From Myxococcales bacterium (GTDB lineage Bacteria; Myxococcota_A; Polyangia; Haliangiales; Haliangiaceae): DNA of 64,000 nucleotides. Of this stretch, positions 55,795-64,000 are shown in pieces. Where the stretch lies: positions 620,001 to 684,000 of the forward strand of contig JADJUW010000002.1 of assembly GCA_016716835.1 (NCBI GenBank), written 5' to 3'. A program made the translations under genes and the position numbers. Each line of letters opens with the position of its first letter. Position 1 is the first letter of the stretch. The notes below the pieces were generated by a model. It was not told the origin of the DNA and searched no databases. It saw only the letters and a list, made by a program, of their open reading frames with translations.

Positions 55795-57129
55795 GTGGCG
55801 GCGCAAACCTTCGCAACGGCGGCTGCCTCTTCGGAGGCGAGCGCCACCGACATCAGCGCAGAGGCGGGCTCAGAATTCAATGCCGCCGCCGAGCTGCAGT
55901 TTCTGGAACTCACCGACCAGGTTGAGGACACGCCAGAGCCCGCTGCCACGCCCGCGGGCCTTGGGGCCGGCGGGGTGGAGATGCTGAGCATTTCGCGCCG
56001 TCAAAATGTTGCAGCCGAAGTCGACAGGCTGGTTAAGAAGTATCCGCAAGATGCTTGGCAGATCTTGGCGATTGCGCGGGTGAGGTTTGGCCCTGCCGCG
56101 ATCGCCACGCACGACTACGAAATGGATCCGGCCCAAGTTGCCTCGGGTAGCAAAGCCACGGCCGTCTTCCAATTGACCAAGCGGATCGCGGCGCTCAAAG
56201 CGGTCATCGCGCTTGGCGACGCCGGCATTGAAGCTGCCGCGGGCGAGGCGCCTCAAGACTGGTCGACCTTGGGTGGTATGTTTCCGGCGCAAGCCGATCC
56301 ACGAACGAAGACGAGCAAGTCGGGGCTGGGCGTCATGGCCGCGGCAATTACCGAGAAGATGGACCTAGAGCATCACCTCGGTATCTTAACGCGCGGTAGG
56401 GGGCCCTACGAGGGCGCTTATACCGAAGCGCCTCTCGAGAAACCGTGGACGATGCGTCGTCGCGACGGCAACGGGCTCGATTGCACGACTTTTCTCTTGC
56501 GCGTCTTAAACGATGCCCTAGTGGCGGCCGGCAAGCCCGAGCTCTTTAACGCTGCGATGTCGGCCGTCTACCAGGCATGGCGCGACAAGACCGGCTCATC
56601 GAAAAGTGCGGTCCCCGAAATTTCTGGCGCCGACGTCCTAAAAGGCATGCAAACCGCCTTGGGATGGCAAGGATTTTTTGTGTGGGGCCAGGCATCCGAT
56701 TCGATGCCGAAGACCGACGAATACGAGAAAGACGATGCTAAGCGATACAAAGACGCCCACGATGGCAGTTGGCACCGCGTTAAGCTGGTGCCGAGTTTAG
56801 AAGTCGTAAATTTTGGCGAACCGAATGGGGAAACCGGGTTGGCCGAGGATACACCAGCAATTGCCAATTTGCGAAATCTACCGTTTGCGCTGTTGGCCGA
56901 AATTAGCGACGGCGGCATCGGGGGGCACATGGGCATCCTCGTCTATGGCAAGTGGTATGAGGTTCACTGGACGGACGAGGCGTCGGAAACCAACTTGATT
57001 GAGGTGTCCGATATTATGGTTAAATCGTGGAACTACGCCGCGGCCGTCGCCCCGACCGCAGACTTGGCCGCTGCCTTTAAGCAACCAAGACTCGGCCAAC
57101 CACTAGGCCCGCTAACTGTAAAAAAATAG
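55795..57129 (+). CDS. uncharacterised protein with NlpC/P60-like Cys-His features
   Basis: 444 residues from GTG 55795. No clear signal peptide. GLDCTTFLLRVL (about 222) and GGHMGILVYGKWYEVHW (about 381) resemble the Cys and His blocks of papain-like NlpC/P60 hydrolases, which cut peptidoglycan peptides. The first 80 residues are Ala/Glu-rich. The order Cys then His fits; a third catalytic residue is not obvious. It could be a cell-wall hydrolase or a delivered effector. The 50-base gap before it has only weak ribosome-binding sequence. Confidence 0.5.
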   Translation: MAAQTFATAAASSEASATDISAEAGSEFNAAAELQFLELTDQVEDTPEPAATPAGLGAGGVEMLSISRRQNVAAEVDRLVKKYPQDAWQILAIARVRFGPAAIATHDYEMDPAQVASGSKATAVFQLTKRIAALKAVIALGDAGIEAAAGEAPQDWSTLGGMFPAQADPRTKTSKSGLGVMAAAITEKMDLEHHLGILTRGRGPYEGAYTEAPLEKPWTMRRRDGNGLDCTTFLLRVLNDALVAAGKPELFNAAMSAVYQAWRDKTGSSKSAVPEISGADVLKGMQTALGWQGFFVWGQASDSMPKTDEYEKDDAKRYKDAHDGSWHRVKLVPSLEVVNFGEPNGETGLAEDTPAIANLRNLPFALLAEISDGGIGGHMGILVYGKWYEVHWTDEASETNLIEVSDIMVKSWNYAAAVAPTADLAAAFKQPRLGQPLGPLTVKK

Positions 57130-57151
57130 GCAGGCAACAATGCCCGCCTTG

Positions 57152-57168
57152 CGCACGGTTAGCGTGCG
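57152..57168. terminator. short hairpin between convergent genes
   Basis: CGCACG-GTTAG-CGTGCG can pair (6 bp, 5-base loop) between the convergent 55795-57129 and 57190-57831 genes. No T-run on either side, so termination is possible but weakly supported. Confidence 0.25.
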
Positions 57169-57189
57169 ATCCATAAGGTTAGCTAGCGA

Positions 57190-57831
57190 TCAGCGCGCCA
57201 GGATGCGCAGCTTGGCTTTGAAGTAGTACGGGCTGGCGCCGTCTTGGCACTGCACTTGGCCGCCAAAGTACCCGCCGCCGTTGTTGTTCAACTTGCCATC
57301 AGCGCGACAAACCTTGCCGATGTGTTCGCCTTCGTTACCCTTGTACGCGTCTTCGCCCGAGAGCCCGACGACCTGAACAATGGTGCCGCTGCCGATGTAG
57401 CTAACCGTCTCGGTCCAGCCTGGATCGACCGCTGGGACTGAGCTTGGCCAACCTGAGGCGGAGCTGCCGCCGCTGCTGCCACCGCCGCGTGCGGGAAGGC
57501 TGCCGGGTGCCAGCGAGACTTGATAGAAAAAGAAGTCTTGGTCGCCACAGGTAAATGGGCCAGCCCAATAACCATCGCGCTTTTGCGTGGTGGTGTCATC
57601 GGCATAGCACTCAAGGCCGACGATGCGCGCCTGGTCAGGCAAGAACGCATCTTCTGGCCCAAGGCCAACGAGTTTAACGGCTTGGTTCTTCACCACGGTT
57701 GGGCTGAAAGAACCCCCCGAGGCGGCAACGGTGCCGCCGCCGCCGGAGGCTGGAGCCGGCTCGCGAATTACGCAAGCCGAAGCCACCATGGTTGAGCCGA
57801 TGAGTAAGGTTGCTGCTGCTATCTTTTTCAT
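57190..57831 (-). CDS. duplicated-domain lipoprotein, family member 1
   Basis: 213 residues. The signal ends in VASAC (lipobox). Two related domains follow: VKLVGLGPEDAF.. (about 53-64) with two Cys and a YQV strand end, and IVQVVGLSGEDAY.. (about 150-162) with two Cys and YFKAKL. The linker is rich in Gly/Ser. A strong ribosome-binding site (AGAGGGG) precedes the ATG. A paralog lies 25 bases upstream and a third at 59306-59851. No known family recognised. Confidence 0.7.
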   Translation of the reverse strand: MKKIAAATLLIGSTMVASACVIREPAPASGGGGTVAASGGSFSPTVVKNQAVKLVGLGPEDAFLPDQARIVGLECYADDTTTQKRDGYWAGPFTCGDQDFFFYQVSLAPGSLPARGGGSSGGSSASGWPSSVPAVDPGWTETVSYIGSGTIVQVVGLSGEDAYKGNEGEHIGKVCRADGKLNNNGGGYFGGQVQCQDGASPYYFKAKLRILAR

Positions 57832-57856
57832 TTATTTCCCCTCTGTCTCTCTTAAT

Positions 57857-58516
57857 TTATCTAGGCACCAAAATTCTAATGCGCGCTTTATAATAGTAGA
57901 AGTCTTCGCCGTCTTGACAGTCCACGGGGCCACCAAAATAGCCGTTGCCATGATTGGTCAGCTCATTTGTGGCGCGGCAAACGCGACCGACATGGGCTGC
58001 TTCATCCGACTTGTAGGCGTCATCGGCGTGGATCGCGATGATTTGCACGAAGGTATCGCCGGGCACCTCAGTGACGGTTTCGATCCAGTTGGGGTCGACC
58101 TTGGGCGCCTGTGTCGGCCATGGCGTATCACCGCCCGATTCTATCAACACCGCCGCACCTACCGATGTCGAGGCGCTATCACGACGAGTTAGCTGCACCT
58201 TATAGAAGTAATATCCATCGGCATCGCAATTGACGCTGCCCGAATAGTAAGCGCCAGCGGCCGTACGGTGTTTGGTCAGCAAATCCGTCGCGATGCAGGC
58301 GCGGCCACGAAGCTGCTTTTCGAGCGGTTTGTAGGCGTCTTCGGGGTGAATGCCAACCACCGTTACCGGTGTGCCCGCGTCGACGGTGTCGCCGAGCGCG
58401 CTTGCGCCATTGGGCTTGGTGGGCGCGACGCGTTGGATGATGCAAGCGGGTGCCGAGGCAGCGAGCGCGGCAAAAACTAATAGCCGTGACGGCGAGAGCC
58501 AGCGCATGCGCGACAT
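57857..58516 (-). CDS. duplicated-domain lipoprotein, family member 2
   Basis: 219 residues. A hydrophobic start ends in ASAPAC (lipobox). The same two-domain layout as member 1 appears: VTVVGIHPEDAYKPLEKQLRGRAC.. and FVQIIAIHADDAYKSDEAAHVGRVC, each ending in a Cys and a Tyr-rich strand (YYFYKVQL and FYYYKARIRIL). It lies 25 bases upstream of member 1, so they are probably an operon. Function unknown; likely envelope-located pair. Confidence 0.7.
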   Translation of the reverse strand: MSRMRWLSPSRLLVFAALAASAPACIIQRVAPTKPNGASALGDTVDAGTPVTVVGIHPEDAYKPLEKQLRGRACIATDLLTKHRTAAGAYYSGSVNCDADGYYFYKVQLTRRDSASTSVGAAVLIESGGDTPWPTQAPKVDPNWIETVTEVPGDTFVQIIAIHADDAYKSDEAAHVGRVCRATNELTNHGNGYFGGPVDCQDGEDFYYYKARIRILVPR

Positions 58517-58619
58517 CGTACGCCAGCACGCATCGCGTCAACAACACGCGTCGCCTCGGAATTGAACGCAGCGTGTAGGAGAGGACATACATTAAGGGCG
58601 TTGACGCTCGGCGCCATGG

Positions 58620-59192
58620 CTAGAGCGCCACTTCCACGCCGATCAGCGCCGTTGTCGAAAAGCCGACGCGGTTCTCAGCCGGGGCAGTTAGCCACGTATA
58701 CGCGGCCTCGATGCCGAGCTCGGCGCTGAGGCGAACCGAAGGCATGAGGTGCATCGCACCTCCCAGCGCAACGCCAAGGGGCAAGGCATAACCGTCAAGG
58801 TCGCTCTCGACGTGACGCTGCACTCGCAGCCCGACGCTTGGCCGCACCCAGGGCACGATCGTCGCGGGTGGCGAGAGCTCGATGCGCACCCCAAACGTTA
58901 GTTGCGTCGCGCGTCCGGTAAAGGCGCCTTGCACGCAGCGGGTCGAGGCGCAGTCGTCGCCAGCTCCGCCAAAAATGAAGCGCGCTTGACCCTCAAAGGC
59001 ATGGGTGTCGGTGAGTTCATAAAGATAGCGACCCTCGATCGCGGCGCCGCCGGGGGCAAGCGAGGCGCCTGCGGCCACGCCGACGCTGGCACCAAGCCAT
59101 TGCCCGGATCCGGAGTCGGCAGCGACCGGCGACGTCGCGCCGAGGGCGATGACGGCGATCGCAAGCGCGCTGACATTTAGTGAAGACTGCAT
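58620..59192 (-). CDS. outer membrane beta-barrel protein
   Basis: 190 residues from ATG 59192 (the frame continues to 59519 but that part is Arg-rich noise). A signal peptide (SALAIAVIALGATSPVAA) precedes. The remainder has alternating polar/hydrophobic strands with Gly and aromatic residues (QWLGASVGVAAGAS, YLYELTDTHAFEGQARFIFG, LSAELGIEAAYTWL) and ends in a strand with Leu (TTALIGVEVAL). It is a small barrel of the OmpA/OmpW size class. Family not named. It is divergent from the third duplicated-domain lipoprotein gene. Confidence 0.65.
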   Translation of the reverse strand: MQSSLNVSALAIAVIALGATSPVAADSGSGQWLGASVGVAAGASLAPGGAAIEGRYLYELTDTHAFEGQARFIFGGAGDDCASTRCVQGAFTGRATQLTFGVRIELSPPATIVPWVRPSVGLRVQRHVESDLDGYALPLGVALGGAMHLMPSVRLSAELGIEAAYTWLTAPAENRVGFSTTALIGVEVAL

Positions 59193-59305
59193 GTGGCGCC
59201 ACCGTAACAAAGCCCATCCTTGCAGGCGAGTTTTCGCGTGGCGGCTGCGGGCGCGGTGCGGCGCCCTTGGTTGACGCCGCCCCCGGCTACCCGTACCGTA
59301 GCGCC

Positions 59306-59851
59306 ATGGGGTACGCGCATTTCGTGGCGCGCGGCGTAGCTGGCGTCGCGTGTATGCTCGCTGCCTTCGCGACGGCCTGTATCCGCGTGCCACCGCCAGC
59401 TGCAGGCTTCGTCGCCGCGTCCGCAGAGGACCACGTGCCCGAGCCTGGCGCGCCGGTGGTTGTTGTAGGCGTCGGGCCTGGCGACGCTGCCGACGCAGGG
59501 CCCTATCTCGGCCAGGCATGCGTGGTGGTGAGCATCGAGGCTAACCAGGAGGCGCAGGGGTTTGTGCGCGCGCTGCTGGCATGCGGGGCCGAGCAAGTGC
59601 TCTTTACCGCGGTCAAGTTGCGCGAGGTTACTAAGCTCGCGACGCAGCGTCGCTTGCCACTCGGGTTGGAGGTCAAGATTGCCGGGATTGGCGAAGGCGA
59701 CGTGTATTTTGCCGATCGCGAGCGGTTTATCGGCAACCGCTGCGAGGTCGTTTCGCTGCGCCGGTCGCAGGCGCTGTACTACCAAGGCACGCTGACCTGC
59801 TTTGGCGTCCCCTATCAATTTGCCTATGTGGCCGTGGCCGCCAGCCCGTAG
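59306..59851 (+). CDS. duplicated-domain lipoprotein, family member 3 (diverged)
   Basis: 181 residues from ATG 59306. The signal ends in AFATAC (lipobox). Two domains follow the family pattern: VVVVGVGPGDAADAGPYLGQAC with LLAC and FTAVKL, then VKIAGIGEGDVYFADRERFIGNRC with LTC and FAYVAVA. It is more diverged than members 1 and 2 and on the other strand, separated by the barrel gene. The upstream frame (59180) has no signal and is rejected. Confidence 0.68.
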   Translation: MGYAHFVARGVAGVACMLAAFATACIRVPPPAAGFVAASAEDHVPEPGAPVVVVGVGPGDAADAGPYLGQACVVVSIEANQEAQGFVRALLACGAEQVLFTAVKLREVTKLATQRRLPLGLEVKIAGIGEGDVYFADRERFIGNRCEVVSLRRSQALYYQGTLTCFGVPYQFAYVAVAASP

Positions 59852-59860
59852 GCTCGCACC

Positions 59861-60565
<705 letters not shown>

Positions 60566-60632
60566 ACCTCAAGCATACCGCGATTGCGGCCACAATCTAC
60601 TCTAGGCTCACAAAAGTGACCCTGCGCGCGGA

Positions 60633-63600
60633 CTAGTCAACCCCGCCGCCGCTGCTTGTGCGATGCACCTCGACCCATTGGTCGTTATCGGCCTGAAAGA
60701 TGACGTAGCTGCCGACGATGATTTCATCGCCAAAGGAGGCGGCAGAGGCAAAGAAGCCGTAGGCGCCCGCATAAGGCTCCGCATTGCCAGCAAGGATTTC
60801 GCTGTCCCAGCCGTTGCCGATCCGTCGTGCCAGCACCAGCTCCTGCGAGGTGCTGTCCTGGTGTACGACCGCGGGGCCATCGGGGGTTATGATGAGCTGG
60901 GTGTCATTGCCGACGAAGTGCAGCTCGGGCTTGGGCAAGCCGTCCTCGGTGGTGCCGACGACGCGGTAGCCGGTATCGACGACTTCGCGCAGCCCGGTGG
61001 TTACGTTTTTGTAGAGGAGGTCGTTGCCGGAGTAGCTCTGATAGGCGACGTGGAGTTGGTCATCAGCGTCAAAGGCGGCCGAGGAATAGCGGCCGACATC
61101 GCCGGCGGTATCAACGCTGGTCGGCGCCCCAAAGCCGCTGCCGGTATCGCTGACTAGCTTGAGGTCGCCGCGCTCGCGGTCGTAGTAGAGGATGTGCGGT
61201 GCGCCCGTGCTATCGCGCACCAACGTCGACCACAGGCCCAGGCCATCAGCCAGCGGATAGGGGTCGGCTTCGGGGAAGGGTAGTGAAACCGAGTCGACGA
61301 CGCTGGTGGTCCAGTCCGAGGCGCTCGCCGGGCTAGCGGTGGCGGCGGTGGCAAAGCGCAGCTCGGCGGTGACGTTGCCGTCGCCATCGGAGATTTGCGC
61401 GAGATAGGAAATCGCAGGTCGACCATTGGCAGGGTCGATGGAAATCGACGTGTACAGGCCGACATCGCTAGCGGCCGTATCAGCGCGCGGCGTGCCGGTG
61501 CCAACGTCGACGGCGTGGCTTTGCCAGCCCTCGGCCGTCTTGCGCGCAAACTTAAGCGAGTTGTTGGTGCGATCGTAGTAGGCGATCATCGGCAGGCCAT
61601 CGCTGGCCAAATCGAGGCTGGCGTAACGACCGACATTTTCGCCGGGGTCGACGATGCCGCCGCGATGCTCGGCGTCTGGTACTAAGACCGGGCCATCGGG
61701 AACGCCATCGACAAATTCCCACGTGGTGCCGGCGACGCGGCCGGCGTCGGTGGTCTGAGCGACGACGAGGTCGCCGTAAGACTGATTGTAGGCGGCGATC
61801 CATACCATGCCGCCATCATCGACCTTGAGGTCCATGAACACGCCGTTGCGGCCAGCGGGGACGCCGTCTGAGCAAATACATCCATTTTCAAAGCAGATGC
61901 CGATTTCGCCGGAGGCGCAGCTGAGGTCGCCGCAATCGCTGGTGAGCTCGCAGGTGAGGCTGTCTTTGTTGCAGTCGCACGCAGGCATGGCGGCGCCGGC
62001 GGCGAGGCAGAAGGTGGTTGCCACGAGGTTGCGTTGGCTCCCTCGCTGACGACGCACCAGGCGACGGCGCAGCAAGAGCCACGCAAGCGCCATCGCCGCC
62101 ATGCCAAGCGAGGCCGCGCCGGCGCCGCTTGCCGAACAGCCCATGTTGGCGTTGCCAAGCGTCGCGTCGGTGGCGCTCATATTGCCTTTTTCGTCGCGCA
62201 CAAAGACGCGGACATCGCCGCGCTTGGCAAGCACCTTCAACGCTTGGGTGTCAAACGAGTTATCGTTGCTCCAAGCGGTGCGCGGTTGCGTGTCGCCTGG
62301 CGAGCCAAAGGCCCATTGCAGCGCGCTCGCGGGGCTGACGGTATCGACCGCGGGAAACCGCGTCGTGGTGCCGACGACCTCGATCTTGCGGTCAAGCAAG
62401 GTCGGTGCGAGGCCGTCGATGACGACGGGTAAGCGCATCACGCGTGAGCCCACCGAGTCATTGGTACGACGCGCGATGAGCTGCACCTCAAACTCGCCTT
62501 GCAGCGCTAGCAGCGGTTCGTTGACGACAAGTTGTGGGCCGCTGGCAAAGGGACGCCACATGCCTCGCGTGGTTGGGCCTGCGACGCGCCAGCTCCACGT
62601 CACCGCGGCGCCGTGGCTGTCCGTGGTGGGGACGTTAACTACGACTGATGGCAGGCGCGCGCTGTCTTGCGCGTCCAGGCCCGCGCGCAGCGTGTCGATG
62701 TTTGGCTCATGCGCGCGGCCAAGGCTCGGGGCTTGGTCAAATTCGACCGACAGCCCCATCACGCCCGCACCCGGCACGGTCATGCTGGCCTGGATCGCCA
62801 GGAAGTCGTCCTGCGTGGTCTGCACGCGGCTGATGCCGATGTTGCCAAGCGCGAGCCCTGCAATCTCGGGCACCACGATGTCGGGAATTGCGCCGGTAAG
62901 TTGGCCGAGCAGCGCGTTGAGGATAACCGTAAATCGCGACTCGAGGTCGGCCGCCGTCTCGCGAACGAATTCGCTGTTGATCACGCTAGCTTCAATATTG
63001 TTTGAGGTCAGGCCGACGAGCGTCGGCACCAGGGTCGGCACGCCGTCTTGCAATACGTACTCAAGGTTGACGCCAGCGGACATCGTAAGTTGGAGCGTAA
63101 ACACTCGGAGATAGCGCTCATAGAGAAACGCATACATGTCCGCTTCGAGGTCTTGCAACGACAAGGTAAGGTGCGGCGAATTGGCCGTGCCCTCGCCAAT
63201 CGAAAAATCAATGGCTCGTTGTGGGCGTAGCACCAGCGCGAGGGGCTCGGTTTGGGTATCGGCAATCTCGGAGACTGACGGCGCCAGCAGCGCGAGCGTG
63301 CCCATGCGAAGTTGGTCAGATAAATCGGGGCCGAGTTGCATACAGGCGCCGCCCGACGTCACCAGGTGATGACCGGCTAGATCGAGCGCGGTTTCGGAGA
63401 TGCCAATTTGCACGTCCGCGCCCGCCGCGTTGGTTGAGAACGGGGTGGCCTGGGCTAGCTGCTTATTGCCGCGCGAGCTGTTGGCCAGCGCCAAGTTCGG
63501 CGCCGCCAGCGCGGGCACGCAGAGGCTGGCCTCATTGTCGTCGCCAGCGCTGCGCGTCGCGGGGTTGCGATCGGCGTTAAACGCGGTGATCATGCCGAGT

Positions 63601-64000
63601 GACAACCCGTTATTTTGAAACGTGGCATAGCCGCCGGGGACGAGCTTGGTTTCCAGCGCGCCGGCAATGCCGAGGTTCGGAAGCACCCCGCCCATGTCCA
63701 TGCTACCGGCGAGGCCGAGGGGATCAGGGAGAATGGTTGGCAGCGCCTCGCGCACAGCGTCCTCAACGTTGTTCTCAAGCGTATTGACGAGCGAGCCCTT
63801 GAACCAGCTCACGATGTCGCTGGCGAGGCCGCAACCGGAAAGCGTGAGCGGCCCTTCAAGCGTGTTCGCGTTGTTGTCTTGGTAGACTTGAACCGTCAGA
63901 TCTTGATCGTTGATACCAAGTTCGCCGTTCGCTTTGATCATGAGGCTGATATCGATGTCGGCCTTGAGGTTGTCGCCTTTGACATAGAAGTCGCAATCGA
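60633..64000 (-). CDS. large surface protein with internal MYXO-CTERM-like and lipobox-like signals (5' end beyond the window)
   Basis: 1122 residues are visible; the frame continues off the right edge (codons DCDFYVKGDNLKAD before the first internal Met), so the start is missing. The first 600 residues look like a beta-rich surface domain. Near 62141-62055 GCSASGAG, a hydrophobic stretch and LLLRRRLVRRQ form a MYXO-CTERM-type sorting signal, which normally ends a protein. Within 15 residues a second signal-like segment with AAMPAC (lipobox-like, about 61983) starts a second module of about 450 residues with repeated VGRYASLD-type beta-propeller-like blades. Two proteins appear fused in one frame. 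Confidence 0.7.
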   Translation of the reverse strand, partial: DCDFYVKGDNLKADIDISLMIKANGELGINDQDLTVQVYQDNNANTLEGPLTLSGCGLASDIVSWFKGSLVNTLENNVEDAVREALPTILPDPLGLAGSMDMGGVLPNLGIAGALETKLVPGGYATFQNNGLSLGMITAFNADRNPATRSAGDDNEASLCVPALAAPNLALANSSRGNKQLAQATPFSTNAAGADVQIGISETALDLAGHHLVTSGGACMQLGPDLSDQLRMGTLALLAPSVSEIADTQTEPLALVLRPQRAIDFSIGEGTANSPHLTLSLQDLEADMYAFLYERYLRVFTLQLTMSAGVNLEYVLQDGVPTLVPTLVGLTSNNIEASVINSEFVRETAADLESRFTVILNALLGQLTGAIPDIVVPEIAGLALGNIGISRVQTTQDDFLAIQASMTVPGAGVMGLSVEFDQAPSLGRAHEPNIDTLRAGLDAQDSARLPSVVVNVPTTDSHGAAVTWSWRVAGPTTRGMWRPFASGPQLVVNEPLLALQGEFEVQLIARRTNDSVGSRVMRLPVVIDGLAPTLLDRKIEVVGTTTRFPAVDTVSPASALQWAFGSPGDTQPRTAWSNDNSFDTQALKVLAKRGDVRVFVRDEKGNMSATDATLGNANMGCSASGAGAASLGMAAMALAWLLLRRRLVRRQRGSQRNLVATTFCLAAGAAMPACDCNKDSLTCELTSDCGDLSCASGEIGICFENGCICSDGVPAGRNGVFMDLKVDDGGMVWIAAYNQSYGDLVVAQTTDAGRVAGTTWEFVDGVPDGPVLVPDAEHRGGIVDPGENVGRYASLDLASDGLPMIAYYDRTNNSLKFARKTAEGWQSHAVDVGTGTPRADTAASDVGLYTSISIDPANGRPAISYLAQISDGDGNVTAELRFATAATASPASASDWTTSVVDSVSLPFPEADPYPLADGLGLWSTLVRDSTGAPHILYYDRERGDLKLVSDTGSGFGAPTSVDTAGDVGRYSSAAFDADDQLHVAYQSYSGNDLLYKNVTTGLREVVDTGYRVVGTTEDGLPKPELHFVGNDTQLIITPDGPAVVHQDSTSQELVLARRIGNGWDSEILAGNAEPYAGAYGFFASAASFGDEIIVGSYVIFQADNDQWVEVHRTSSGGGVD

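Noticed and set aside
59193..59519. 109-residue extension of the barrel protein
   Set aside because: Arg-rich noise; signal peptide begins at ATG 59192.

Overview
The window is high-GC, densely coded bacterial DNA that fits a myxobacterium-like member of the Myxococcota. This is inferred, not proven. Supporting signs are a MYXO-CTERM-type sorting signal, many short-spaced lipoproteins, very large Ser/Thr kinases fused to NTPase, TPR or WD40 modules, PilT/PilU-type ATPases, a PilZ protein and a biosynthetic arginine decarboxylase. No rRNA, tRNA, CRISPR array or phage was seen.

Layout. 1-9023 (minus): the start of ligA, a SAM methyltransferase, then a tight kinase-AAA-TPR / PilZ / ThiF-nitroreductase operon whose kinase is split by a frameshift. 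9094-12428: thiC with a TPP riboswitch, divergent from nadA, then an RNase H-like gene. 12562-22516: a modular lipoprotein, a HelD-like helicase, speA, moaB, an unknown gene, a GGQ release-factor-like gene and a secreted lipase. 22.5-28.6 kb: a clearly AT-richer island. It holds a WD40 remnant, a 90-residue peptide with a lanthipeptide-like leader and C-terminal Ser/Thr/Cys region, and two LanC-type cyclase genes with intact catalytic and zinc residues. It also covers the WD40 half of a 1985-residue kinase. No dehydratase gene (LanB, LanM or LanKC) is present, so this is the best candidate for an undescribed system.

32-39.3 kb: two PilT-family ATPases, a trypsin-like lipoprotein protease broken by a frameshift, pdxH, a Tat-exported flavin amine oxidase and a heme-oxygenase-like di-iron protein. 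39.3-40.5 kb: a strongly structured non-coding segment next to a REP-associated (RAYT-type) Y1 transposase gene. 40.5-49 kb: a DUF2238 membrane protein, an M50 protease, copper export (HMA chaperone and CopA), and an Hsp90-like / TPR gene pair. 49-64 kb: envelope genes (small lipoproteins, a TonB-dependent receptor with a beta-helix lipoprotein, a three-member family of duplicated-domain lipoproteins, a beta-barrel protein), an isocitrate/isopropylmalate-type dehydrogenase, phoU, and a large partial surface protein at the right edge.

Both split genes (kinase and protease) become whole if one T is added to a T5 run. That points to homopolymer under-calling in the assembly as much as to real decay.
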